Source of the DNA: Pseudomonas putida S13.1.2
GTDB lineage: Bacteria > Pseudomonadota > Gammaproteobacteria > Pseudomonadales > Pseudomonadaceae
DNA length: 64,000 bases
Direction: 5' to 3'
Assembly: GCF_000498395.2 (NCBI RefSeq)
Contig: NZ_CP010979.1
Coordinates: forward strand, 4,712,001-4,776,000
In this document: in pieces, positions 54,049 through 64,000 of the stretch
Position numbering within the stretch: the stretch's first letter is position 1
Layout: every line of letters starts with the position of its first letter
Notes under the pieces: model-generated
The model's database searches: none
Seen by the model: only the letters and a program-made list of their open reading frames with translations
What the model was told of the DNA's origin: nothing
Translations under genes and position numbers: made by a program

Positions 54049-54147
54049 ACCGGCCCTATCGCCGGCAAGCCAGCTCCCACAGGATTACCACAACCTCCAG
54101 GCTTGTAGATTACCTGTGGGAGCTGGCTTGCCGGCGATAGGGCCGGT
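54049..54147. repeat. REP pair, tatcgccggcaagcc type
   Basis: Inverted copies ggccctatcgccggcaagcc/agctcccacagg and cctgtgggagctggcttgcc/ggcgatagggccgg between convergent rimK and envZ. Confidence 0.9.
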
Positions 54148-54161
54148 GCGGTCAACCAGAT

Positions 54162-55475
54162 TCATACAGCATTACGCGGCAGCAAAAGCCCCAACGGCAA
54201 CCGCACCCGCGCCTCGATCCCCCCGCCAGACCGGTTACGCAGCTCCACATTGCCGCCATGCTGGGCCGCGATCCGCTTGACGATCGCCAGCCCCAGCCCG
54301 GTGCCCTTGCCGCCCCGCGCCCGATCCCCACGAATGAACGGGTTGAAGATGGTCTCCAGCTCCGATTCGTCGATCCCGGTGCCACGGTCCAGCACGCTCA
54401 GCACCACGTACGGTGCGCTCTCGTCACCCGACACATAGGCAGCCACTTCGACCCCCTTGCCAGCATGGTGCAGGGCGTTGCCGATCAGGTTGCCCAACAT
54501 GCGCTTGAGCGAAACGCGGCGCAGCGGGAACGGTGGAATTGGCTCCAGGCACAGGCGCACACGTTCTTTCGGCTGGTTGTACGGCGCCACCACTTCACGC
54601 ACCAGGTCAGCCAGGTCGACCTCTTCCAACGGCTCGTCACGGCCATCGCGGATAAAGGCCAGGAACTGATCGAGGATCGCATCCATGTCCTCGATATCGC
54701 GGACCATGTCGTCACTCAAGTCGCTGTCGCTGTCTAGCAATGACAACGACAGGCGCAGGCGCGTCAACGGTGTGCGCAGGTCGTGGGAAACCCCGGCCAG
54801 CATCAGCTCGCGCTCGCGCCCGGCTTGCTCGACATCTTCGGCCATCTGGTTGAAGGCCTTGTACACCTCGGTCATCTCGCTGGGTGTATCGCTGATCGGC
54901 AGGCGCACGCTGCGCCCCTGGCCCAGCTGACGCGCGGCAAACACCAGGCGCTTGAGCGGCTGGTTCAACTGGCGCACGAAGATCCAGGCCGAGGCGGTGG
55001 ACAACAGGCCGATGGCCAGGAACCAACCCAGCACGTTCCAGATCTTCTGCCCACGCAGCGGGTGCGGGTACAGCGGCACTTTCAGCCAGCCGGGGCCCAG
55101 GCTTGGCGCATTGACCCACAACGCCGGTGGCGCATGAATACGAAGCCGCACTTCGGTGTCTTCGCCCAGCTCCGCCTGCATCTGCCGTTGGTAGATTTCG
55201 CTGTAAGGCCAGTGCTGCTCGCCCTCAGGCACACCCGAGCCGGTCACGCGGATAAGGCCCGCCGCCTCGGCAATGCTGTCGCGGTTTTCTTCGTCGGCAG
55301 CCCAATAGGCACGCAAGGTCAGCGCCACACCGTGGCTGTACTGACGGTCGACCAGCACGTCCTCGTTCATCAGCAGGTAGACCAGGGTCAAAGCCTTGCT
55401 GAACAGGACGACGATCAACACCAGCCACAGGGTGCGGGCGAAGAAACTCTGCGGAAACCAGAGCGGTGTTTTCAT
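54162..55475 (-). CDS. envZ: Osmosensor histidine kinase EnvZ
   Basis: A 437-residue membrane kinase paired with OmpR. Two transmembrane helices (residues about 10-30, LWLVLIVVLFSKALTLVYLLM; and about 150-170, FLAIGLLSTASAWIFV) flank a small periplasmic domain. HAMP, the H-box AGVSHDLRTPLTRLRLSL and catalytic boxes follow (LIGNALHHAG, SVLDRGTGIDE, GGKGTGLGLAIV). It follows ompR by 13 bases in the same operon. Confidence 0.93.
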   Translation of the reverse strand: MKTPLWFPQSFFARTLWLVLIVVLFSKALTLVYLLMNEDVLVDRQYSHGVALTLRAYWAADEENRDSIAEAAGLIRVTGSGVPEGEQHWPYSEIYQRQMQAELGEDTEVRLRIHAPPALWVNAPSLGPGWLKVPLYPHPLRGQKIWNVLGWFLAIGLLSTASAWIFVRQLNQPLKRLVFAARQLGQGRSVRLPISDTPSEMTEVYKAFNQMAEDVEQAGRERELMLAGVSHDLRTPLTRLRLSLSLLDSDSDLSDDMVRDIEDMDAILDQFLAFIRDGRDEPLEEVDLADLVREVVAPYNQPKERVRLCLEPIPPFPLRRVSLKRMLGNLIGNALHHAGKGVEVAAYVSGDESAPYVVLSVLDRGTGIDESELETIFNPFIRGDRARGGKGTGLGLAIVKRIAAQHGGNVELRNRSGGGIEARVRLPLGLLLPRNAV

Positions 55476-55488
55476 GGACGACGCAGCA

Positions 55489-56229
55489 TCATTTACCTGC
55501 GTTTCCGTCTGGCACGAACACGTAGCCCACGCCCCAGACGGTCTGGATGTAACGCGGCTTGGACGGGTCCGGCTCGATCATGCGGCGCAGGCGCGAGATC
55601 TGCACGTCGATGGAGCGCTCCAGTGCATCCCACTCGCGGCCACGGGCCAGGTTCATCAGCTTGTCGCGGGTCAGCGGCTCGCGGGCGTGCATCACCAGGG
55701 CCTTGAGCACGGCAAACTCACCGGTGGTGAGCATGTGCACTTCGTCGCCACGCTTGAGTTCGCGGGTGGCCAGCGACAGCTCGTAGTCGCCAAAGGTGAC
55801 CGATTCGTCCTCGCTGCCCGGCGCACCCGGCACGGCAGGCGCCTGGCGGCGCAGCACAGCCTTGACGCGCGCCATCAGCTCGTCCGGGTTGAACGGCTTG
55901 CCCAGGTAGTCGTCAGCGCCCAGTTCCAGGCCCTTGATACGGCTCAGCTCGTCGCCCTTGGCGGTCAGCATGATGATCGGAATCTGGTTGTTCTGCTGGC
56001 GCAGGCGCTTGCATGCGGACAAGCCATCCTCACCCGGCAGCATCAGGTCGAGTACCACCAGGTTGAACACCTCACGCTGCAGCAGGCGGTCCATCTGCTC
56101 GGTGTTGGGCACCGCGCGGGCACGGTAGCCCTTGCTGGTGAAGAAACGTTCCAGCAGGCTGCTAAGCCCCGGATCGTCGTCGACGATGAGAATCTTGTCA
56201 CCTTCAGCGGTGTTTGCAGTGCCGGTCAT
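55489..56229 (-). CDS. ompR: Osmotic response regulator OmpR
   Basis: A 246-residue response regulator: acidic pocket LIVDDDPGL, phosphoacceptor Asp61 in VVLDLMLPGEDGLSA, Lys in LGKPFNPDELMAR, and the winged-helix DNA-binding domain (MLTTGEFAVLKALVMHAREPL, RSIDVQISRLRRMIEPDPSKPRYIQTVWGVGYVF). First gene of ompR-envZ. It is divergent from tex. Confidence 0.96.
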   Translation of the reverse strand: MTGTANTAEGDKILIVDDDPGLSSLLERFFTSKGYRARAVPNTEQMDRLLQREVFNLVVLDLMLPGEDGLSACKRLRQQNNQIPIIMLTAKGDELSRIKGLELGADDYLGKPFNPDELMARVKAVLRRQAPAVPGAPGSEDESVTFGDYELSLATRELKRGDEVHMLTTGEFAVLKALVMHAREPLTRDKLMNLARGREWDALERSIDVQISRLRRMIEPDPSKPRYIQTVWGVGYVFVPDGNAGK

Positions 56230-56446
56230 GAATAACTCCTCTGATATCGCCGCGCATTATGGCGTAGCCATTGCTGCACGTTGCGTGAGCATTGTTAGCA
56301 GATTTTTCCCCCGGCGCCAGTTCCAGCTGGCTGGGCGCCATCACCGCAAGCCGTTTGCGATGGGTATAATGCGCGGCTTTCATCCAGCGCCGCCGGGCGA
56401 AAAGCCCACAGGCGACCCCCGTATTCACAAATGTCAGGTGGTTTTC

Positions 56447-58770
<2,324 letters not shown>

Positions 58771-58771
<1 letters not shown>

Positions 58772-59154
58772 TGGACGTACCCCGCGAATACGTCGAAAGC
58801 GCCTTCAGCCAGCTGCTGGGCTGCCGCCTGCAACGCCTGGACACAGGTGTTGCCGAGGTGGCCCTGGCCCTCGAGCCGCACTTGCGCAACCGTGGCCAGA
58901 AACTGCACGGCGGGGCAATCTTCAGCCTGGTGGACATCGCCATGGGCCTGGCCTGCTCGGCCAGCCATGGCTTTGACCAGCAAAGCGTCACCATCGAGTG
59001 CAAAATCAACTACATGCGCGCCGTCAGCGACGGCGAAGTGCTGTGCACCGCCCGTGTGCTGCACGCCGGGCGGCGCACCCTGGTGGTCGACGCCGATGTA
59101 GTCCAGGGCGACAAGCTGGTGGCAAAAGCGCAAGGAACCTTCGCGGTTCTCTAG
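58771..59154 (+). CDS. PaaI-family thioesterase
   Basis: A 127-residue hotdog-fold thioesterase: LRNRGQKLHGGAIFSLVDIAMGLACS with the conserved Gly-His and Asp, then FDQQSVTIECKINYMRAVSDGEV. It starts on the last A of the tex stop codon, so translation is coupled. The acyl-CoA substrate is unknown, but this group usually takes aryl- or short acyl-CoA. Confidence 0.9.
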
Positions 59155-59307
59155 CTCACCAAGCCGTATCTGCGGTATTTTCAGCAGTGCGCTGGCACTG
59201 CTGGAACCGCGTAAACCAGGCGACAACGCCAGTTCCTTTCTTCCTACCCTTGTAGACCGTTATCTCTACCCCCATATTGGGGCGACTGACGCGTGAAGGA
59301 ATACATC

Positions 59308-60885
59308 TTGAGCGAACTCCTCAACCGCCGCCTGAGCCTGCTCGGCGCAAATCTCCCCCTGCTCAAGCAGTGCCTGCACGGCATTGAGCGCGAATGCCTG
59401 CGCGTGACCGACGAAGGTCGCCTGGCCCAGACCCCGCACCCGGAAGCACTGGGATCGGCGCTTACCAACGAGCAGATCACCACCGATTATTCCGAGTCGT
59501 TGCTGGAGTTCATCACCCCAGCGCTGGCCGACCCGGCCAAGGTGCTCGAAAGCCTCGAAGAGACCCACCGTTTCGTCTACACCAAGCTGGGCGAAGAATA
59601 CCTGTGGAGCCCGTCGATGCCGTGCACGCTGCCGGCCGAGGAGGACATCCCGATCGCCGAGTACGGCAGCTCGAACATCGGCAAGCTCAAGCACGTCTAC
59701 CGCAAGGGCCTGGCCCTGCGCTACGGCCGCACCATGCAGTGCATTGCCGGTATCCATTACAACTTCTCGCTGCCCGAAGCCCTGTGGCCGCTGCTGCGCG
59801 AAGCCGAAGGCAGCACGCAAGACAACCGCGACTACCAGTCGTCGGCCTACATCGCGCTGATCCGCAACTTCCGCCGCTACAGCTGGCTGCTGATGTACCT
59901 GTTCGGTGCGTCGCCGGCGCTGGACAAAGGCTTCCTGCGTGGCCGCCCGCACCAGCTCGAAGAGCTGGACGCCGAAACCCTGTTCCTGCCCTACGCCACC
60001 AGCCTGCGCATGAGCGACCTGGGCTACCAGAGCAACGCCCAGGCCGGCCTTACGCCTTGCTACAACAACCTGGCCAGCTACACCGACAGCCTGCGCAAGG
60101 CCGTGGGCACGCCCTACCCGCCTTATGTTGAAGTCGGTACGCACGTGGACGGCGAATGGGTACAGCTGAACACCAACATCCTGCAGATCGAGAACGAGTA
60201 CTACTCCAACATCCGCCCCAAGCGCGTCACCTACACCGGCGAGCGGCCGATCCAGGCCCTGACCTCGCGTGGCGTGCAGTATGTGGAAGTGCGTTGCCTG
60301 GACATCAACCCGTTCCTGCCGGTAGGTATCGACCTGACCGAGGCGCGCTTCCTGGACGCGTTCCTGCTGTTCTGCGCCCTGGAAGACAGCCCGCAGCTGG
60401 ACAACGGCGAGTGCGGCCAGTGCACCGACAACTTCCTGACCGTGGTCAAGGAAGGTCGACGCCCGGGCCTGGAGCTGCACCGCAATGGCCAGCCGATCAG
60501 CCTGAAAGACTGGGCCGGCGAACTGATCGAGCGTATCCGCCAATTGGCCAACCTGCTCGACCAGGCGCAAGGCTCTGATGAGCACGCCAAGGCCCTGGAT
60601 GCCCAGCAGGCCAAGGTCGACGACACCTCGCTGACCCCGTCGGCCCAGGTGCTGGCACGCATGACCGAGCATGACGAAAGCTTCGTCCAGTTCTCGCTGC
60701 GCCAGAGCCGTGTCCACGCCGAAACGTTCCGCGAGCAACCCCTAAGCCACGAAAAACAGCAGGCATTCGAAACGCTGGCCCGCGAATCGCTGGCCAAGCA
60801 GTCCGAGTTGGAGCAAGACGAAGTCGGCGACTTCGACCTGTTCGTCGGCGCCTACCAGGCCAGCATCCTGGCAATCAGCAACTGA
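59308..60885 (+). CDS. gshA: Glutamate-cysteine ligase
   Basis: GshA makes gamma-glutamylcysteine, the first step of glutathione synthesis. The 525-residue protein begins LSELLNRRLSLLGANLPLLK and shows the gamma-proteobacterial GshA motifs GIERECLRVTDEG, ALTNEQITTDYSESLLEFITP, TMQCIAGIHYNFSLP and SRGVQYVEVRCLDINPF. I prefer the TTG at 59308 because aagga lies 8 bases upstream; the GTG at 59293 (MKEYI) is the alternative. The stop overlaps the tetR start by one base. Confidence 0.94.
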   Translation: MSELLNRRLSLLGANLPLLKQCLHGIERECLRVTDEGRLAQTPHPEALGSALTNEQITTDYSESLLEFITPALADPAKVLESLEETHRFVYTKLGEEYLWSPSMPCTLPAEEDIPIAEYGSSNIGKLKHVYRKGLALRYGRTMQCIAGIHYNFSLPEALWPLLREAEGSTQDNRDYQSSAYIALIRNFRRYSWLLMYLFGASPALDKGFLRGRPHQLEELDAETLFLPYATSLRMSDLGYQSNAQAGLTPCYNNLASYTDSLRKAVGTPYPPYVEVGTHVDGEWVQLNTNILQIENEYYSNIRPKRVTYTGERPIQALTSRGVQYVEVRCLDINPFLPVGIDLTEARFLDAFLLFCALEDSPQLDNGECGQCTDNFLTVVKEGRRPGLELHRNGQPISLKDWAGELIERIRQLANLLDQAQGSDEHAKALDAQQAKVDDTSLTPSAQVLARMTEHDESFVQFSLRQSRVHAETFREQPLSHEKQQAFETLARESLAKQSELEQDEVGDFDLFVGAYQASILAISN

Positions 60886-61517
60886 TGAACCGCACCGCCA
60901 CCCCGCGCAAGCCGCGCGCCAGCAGCCAGGCCAGGATCGAGGCGATTTTGGCGGCTGCGCGTGAGCTGCTGGCAGAACAAGGGGTGGCGGCACTTTCCAT
61001 CTACAGCGTGGCCGAGCGGGCGCAGATTCCACCGTCGTCGGTGTATCACTTTTTCGCCAGCGTGCCGGCCTTGCTGGAAGCGCTGACGGCCGATGTGCAC
61101 CGGGCGTTTCGCGAAGCCCTGAGCGCACCGATCGACAGCAGCGCGTTCAGCACCTGGCACGAACTGTCACGCCTGATCGAAGAACGCATGCTTGATATCT
61201 ATAACGAGGATGCGGCGGCGCGGCAGCTGATTCTGGCGCAGCATGGCCTGAGCGAGGTGGTGCAGGCCGATCGGCAGCACGACATGGAACTGGGCGACTT
61301 GATGCACAAGTTGTTCGACCAGCATTTTCACCTGCCGGTGATGCCGCTGGATGTGGATGTGTTTGCCCTGGCCATGGAGCTGAGTGACCGGGTGTATGCG
61401 CGGTCGGTGCAGCTGCACGAGGCAATCACCCCGCGCATGGCCGAAGAAGGCAAGCGGGTGTTCGAGGCGTATCTGGGGTTGTACCTGCCGCCGTTTCTGG
61501 CCAAGCGTTCCAGCTGA
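60885..61517 (+). CDS. TetR-family transcriptional regulator
   Basis: A 210-residue regulator with an N-terminal TetR helix-turn-helix (ARIEAILAAARELLAEQGVAALSIYSVAERAQIPPSSVYHFFASVPAL, residues about 15-60) and a divergent ligand-binding helical C-terminus ending YLGLYLPPFLA. It is translated from the gshA stop codon, so it probably responds to a stress or thiol-related ligand, but the targets are not visible. The 5' basic extension (TPRKPRASSQ) is normal for the family. Confidence 0.9.
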   Translation: MNRTATPRKPRASSQARIEAILAAARELLAEQGVAALSIYSVAERAQIPPSSVYHFFASVPALLEALTADVHRAFREALSAPIDSSAFSTWHELSRLIEERMLDIYNEDAAARQLILAQHGLSEVVQADRQHDMELGDLMHKLFDQHFHLPVMPLDVDVFALAMELSDRVYARSVQLHEAITPRMAEEGKRVFEAYLGLYLPPFLAKRSS

Positions 61518-61524
61518 AGTTATT

Positions 61525-61628
61525 GGGGCCGCGTTGCGGCCCATTCGCGGCACAAGGCCGCTCCTACAGGAGATCGCATTCCCATGTAGGAGCGGCCTTG
61601 TGTCGCGATAGGGCTGCGAAGCAGCCCC
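61525..61628. repeat. REP pair
   Basis: ggggccgcgttgcggccc with cacaaggccgctcctacagg, and tgtaggagcggccttgtgtc with gggctgcgaagcagcccc, between convergent tetR and ssuF. Confidence 0.9.
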
Positions 61629-61642
61629 AATATCGAGCAGCA

Positions 61643-61858
61643 TCACAGCTTGGCGATAGACACTTCAGTCGACTTCACGAAGGCAATCACTTCGCTGCCA
61701 ACCTGCAGCTCCAGCTCTTTTACCGAGCGGGTGGTGATGACCGAAGTGACGATACCCGAGGCGGTCTGCACGTCGATTTCCGACAGTACCGGGCCTTCGA
61801 GGATTTCTTTCACGGTGCCTTTGAACTGGTTGCGGACGTTGATGGCTTTGATGGTCAT
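61643..61858 (-). CDS. ssuF: Molybdopterin-binding (Mop) protein SsuF
   Basis: A 71-residue Mop-domain protein (MTIKAINVRNQFKGTVKEI, VNVQTASGIVTSVITTRS-like, QVGSEVIAFVKSTEVSIAKL). In Pseudomonas ssu operons SsuF is needed for sulfonate or sulfate ester use, and the Mop fold binds oxyanions such as molybdate. It is the last gene of ssuD-ssuC-ssuB-ssuF. Confidence 0.93.
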   Translation of the reverse strand: MTIKAINVRNQFKGTVKEILEGPVLSEIDVQTASGIVTSVITTRSVKELELQVGSEVIAFVKSTEVSIAKL

Positions 61859-61902
61859 GATGTCATTCCTTCTCTATGGCTTCAGTCAGGTAAGTGAGTG
61901 GT

Positions 61903-62715
61903 TCAGTGCGCCCAACGCAGTTGCGTGGGCAGAGGGGCTACAGGATCCGGCTCGGGCGCAGTGCCAGGGGCCGACAGAACACGGTTGAGCACTTCGCTTT
62001 CCAGCGCGGCCAGGCGGTGCGAACCACGCGCCCTGGGCCGTGCCAGGTCGACCGTAAGGTCAAGCCCGACTTCGCCGTCCTCGATCAGGATCACCCGGTC
62101 AGCCACGGCAACCGCCTCGCTGACATCGTGGGTGACCAGCAGCACAGTGAAGCCGTGCTGACGCCACAGGCGTTCGATCAGTTGCTGCATCTCGATACGG
62201 GTCAATGCATCCAGCGCACCCAGCGGCTCATCCAGCAGCAGCAGGCGTGGCTGGTGAATCAAGGCGCGGGCCAAGGCCACACGCTGCTTCTGGCCACCCG
62301 AGAGGGCTGCCGGCCATTCATTGGCGCGGTCGGCCAGGCCAACCGCATCCAGCGCTTCCAGCGCACGTGGGCGCCAATCACCCGACAGGCCCAGGCCAAC
62401 GTTGTCGATCACCTTCTTCCACGGCAGCAGGCGTGCGTCCTGGAACATCAGGCGGGTTTCTTCACGGGCCTCTTCCAGCGGCGCAGCACCGGCCAGCAAC
62501 TGCCCGGCAGTAGGCTGGTCGAGCCCGGCCAGCAGCCGCAGCAGGGTGCTTTTGCCGCAGCCGCTGCGGCCGACGATGGCAACGAACTGGCCGGCCGGAA
62601 TGTGCAGGTCGATGCCCTTCAACACTTCGCGCTGGCCAAAGGTCTTGCGCAGGCCGTTGGAGGCCAGCGGGATGCCACGCAGCAGGCGTGGCGGCTGTTC
62701 CTTGAGCACGGTCAT
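61903..62715 (-). CDS. ssuB: Aliphatic sulfonate ABC transporter, ATP-binding subunit
   Basis: A 270-residue ATPase. Walker A GRSGCGKST (about residues 50-58), signature LSGGQKQR, Walker B LLLLDEPLGALD and the H-loop VTHDVSEA are clear. With SsuA and SsuC it imports alkanesulfonates for sulfur. The start at 62715 overlaps the ssuC stop by 4 bases; an earlier in-frame Met at 62763 lies inside ssuC. Confidence 0.95.
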   Translation of the reverse strand: MTVLKEQPPRLLRGIPLASNGLRKTFGQREVLKGIDLHIPAGQFVAIVGRSGCGKSTLLRLLAGLDQPTAGQLLAGAAPLEEAREETRLMFQDARLLPWKKVIDNVGLGLSGDWRPRALEALDAVGLADRANEWPAALSGGQKQRVALARALIHQPRLLLLDEPLGALDALTRIEMQQLIERLWRQHGFTVLLVTHDVSEAVAVADRVILIEDGEVGLDLTVDLARPRARGSHRLAALESEVLNRVLSAPGTAPEPDPVAPLPTQLRWAH

Positions 62716-63509
62716 GCGCCCTCCTTCTTGGCCACTTGATAGGCCGGGTGCCAGCGCAGCCACACACGCTCCAGGCCGCGGGCGGCGAGGTCGGCGAGTT
62801 TGCCGAGCACGGCATACAGGACGATGGCCAGTACCACCACGTCGGTCTGCAGGAATTCACGCGCATTCATTGCCAGGTAACCGATGCCGGCGTTGGCCGA
62901 AATGGTTTCGGCAACGATGAGGGTCAGCCACATGAAGCCCAGGGCGAAGCGCACGCCTACCAGGATCGAAGGCAACGCCCCCGGCAGGATCACCTGGCGG
63001 AACAGGCCGAAGCCAGACAAACCGTAGCTGCGCGCCATTTCTACCAGCGCAGGGTCGACGTTACGGATGCCGTGATAGGTGTTCAGGTAGATCGGGAACA
63101 GCGTGCCCAGCGCGACCAAAAAGATCTTTGCCGACTCGTCGATACCGAACCACAGGATCACCAGCGGGATCAGCGCCAGGTGCGGCACGTTACGGATCAT
63201 CTGCACCGAGCTGTCGAGCAGGCGTTCGCCCCAGTTCGACAAGCCAGTGATGAAGCCCAGTACCAGGCCGATGCTGCCGCCGATGGCGAAGCCCAGCCCG
63301 GCACGCCAGCCACTGATGGCCAGGTGGGTCCAGATGTCGCCGCTGCGCACCAGCTCGACACCGGCGCTAACCACTGCGCTGGGTGCCGGGAGGATGCGCG
63401 TCGACAGCCAGCCAGCGCTGACCGCCAGTTGCCAGACTGCCAACAGCAGCACCGGCAGCGCCCACGGCGCCAGGCGCTGGGTCAGGGTGGAGGAAGTTGC
63501 ACGACTCAT
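62712..63509 (-). CDS. ssuC: Aliphatic sulfonate ABC transporter permease
   Basis: A 265-residue inner membrane permease with about six helices. The binding-protein-dependent transport motif EMARSYGLSGFGLFRQVILPGALPSILVGVRF is the EAA loop. It begins MSRATSSTLTQRLAPW and lies 10 bases after the ssuD stop. SsuC matches the sulfonate/taurine type. Confidence 0.95.
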   Translation of the reverse strand: MSRATSSTLTQRLAPWALPVLLLAVWQLAVSAGWLSTRILPAPSAVVSAGVELVRSGDIWTHLAISGWRAGLGFAIGGSIGLVLGFITGLSNWGERLLDSSVQMIRNVPHLALIPLVILWFGIDESAKIFLVALGTLFPIYLNTYHGIRNVDPALVEMARSYGLSGFGLFRQVILPGALPSILVGVRFALGFMWLTLIVAETISANAGIGYLAMNAREFLQTDVVVLAIVLYAVLGKLADLAARGLERVWLRWHPAYQVAKKEGA

Positions 63510-63519
63510 GGCCCGGCCC

Positions 63520-64000
63520 TCAGCTCTGCGACACGGACTTGGGCAGGATGTCGTTGGCCACCATCTCGCCGAACGGGCTTACGTAGCCACCGGTTTTCGG
63601 TTGCTCCGGGCGCTGTACATCAAGGTGCGGGAAGAGCAATTCGGCAACCCGATACGACTCTTCCAGGTGTGGATAACCCGAGAAGATGAAGGTATCGATC
63701 CCCAGGTCGGCATATTCCTTCACCCGCGCCGCCACGGTTGGGCCATCGCCCACCAGCGCGGTACCGGCGCCGCCACGTACCAGGCCAACGCCTGCCCACA
63801 GGTTGGGGCTGACTTCCAGGTTGTCGCGGTTGCCGCCGTGCAGGGCAGCCATGCGCTGCTGGCCCACCGAGTCAAAGCGCGCCAGCGAGGCCTGGGCACG
63901 GGCGATGGTGTCATCGTCCAGGTGCGAGATCAGGCGGTCGGCGGCGGCCCAGGCTTCTTCGTTGGTTTCCCGCACGATCACGTGCAGGCGGATACCGAAG
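63520..64000 (-). CDS. ssuD: Alkanesulfonate monooxygenase (partial, N-terminus off window)
   Basis: The FMNH2-dependent enzyme that cleaves sulfite from alkanesulfonates. Only the C-terminal part is here, translated from the right edge: FGIRLHVIVRETNEEAW, then ISHLDDDTIARAQASLARFDSVGQQRM, LWAGVGLVRGGAGTALVGD and the conserved ending GIDTFIFSGYPHLEESYRVAEL. It belongs to the bacterial luciferase-like family. The gene continues beyond base 64000. Confidence 0.96.
   Translation of the reverse strand, partial: FGIRLHVIVRETNEEAWAAADRLISHLDDDTIARAQASLARFDSVGQQRMAALHGGNRDNLEVSPNLWAGVGLVRGGAGTALVGDGPTVAARVKEYADLGIDTFIFSGYPHLEESYRVAELLFPHLDVQRPEQPKTGGYVSPFGEMVANDILPKSVSQS

Overview
The window looks like core chromosome of a Pseudomonas putida-group bacterium. 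The support is the high GC content, the dense Pseudomonas-style REP elements (arms such as gcccgctcccacagg and ggagcggccttgtgtcgcga), and a gene order I recognise from P. putida and P. aeruginosa: hisBH, mutY-yggX, rmlC-dctBD, cysQ-nudE-yrfG, fdhD-fdhA, pckA-hslO, hslR, rimBK, envZ-ompR, tex, gshA, ssu. The species call is from memory of synteny and protein sequence; no search was run.

Layout. 1-9.2 kb: the end of the histidine cluster (hisH partial, hisB), an OFA-type MFS transporter, a translationally coupled asmA-mutY-yggX operon, tRNA-Phe, a PPK2 polyphosphate kinase and small conserved genes. 9.4-14.4 kb: a GABA-type amino acid permease and a four-gene polar amino acid ABC importer. 14.5-18.4 kb: a methyltransferase, a DUF3077 gene with a strikingly structured upstream element, a small lipoprotein, tRNA-Thr, and a toxin-antitoxin-like relic (DUF2442-HTH gene, broken DUF4160 gene, intact palindromic operator). 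18.6-34 kb is devoted largely to iron: fecI-fecR with a transducer-type TonB receptor, a second TonB receptor divergent from a two-component system, and a third, catecholate-type receptor. A lone glutamate synthase-like oxidoreductase and an OprD-family porin lie between the second and third receptors. 34-48.5 kb: agmatine deiminase, rmlC, DctB/DctD, cysQ-nudE, yrfG, a BON-LysM protein, fdhD with its formate dehydrogenase-like partner, a glycine-zipper protein, a thioesterase and a ParE-type toxin-antitoxin pair. 48.5-64 kb: pckA, hslO, a PAP2 phosphatase, hslR, rimB-rimK, ompR-envZ, tex, a PaaI-type thioesterase, gshA-tetR and the sulfonate operon ssuDCBF (ssuD runs off the end).

How the parts fit. 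Most genes are housekeeping: DNA repair and oxidative defence (MutY, YggX, GshA, Hsp33), nitrogen and carbon supply (amino acid ABC importer, GabP, AguA, DctBD, PckA), envelope control (EnvZ/OmpR, AsmA, RmlC) and sulfur scavenging (Ssu, CysQ). The accessory material is modest: iron receptors with dedicated regulators, two toxin-antitoxin-like modules and many REP/BIME repeats.

The most interesting unexplained signals are in noncoding DNA. They are a 170-bp element upstream of the DUF3077 gene with nested helices, a possible pseudoknot and competing pairings that reach the ribosome binding site; a three-arm mutually exclusive hairpin upstream of the third TonB receptor; a three-helix element upstream of the amino acid ABC operon; and a perfect 21-bp palindrome in front of the decayed DUF4160 gene. 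I found no CRISPR array, prophage, insertion sequence or complete mobile element.
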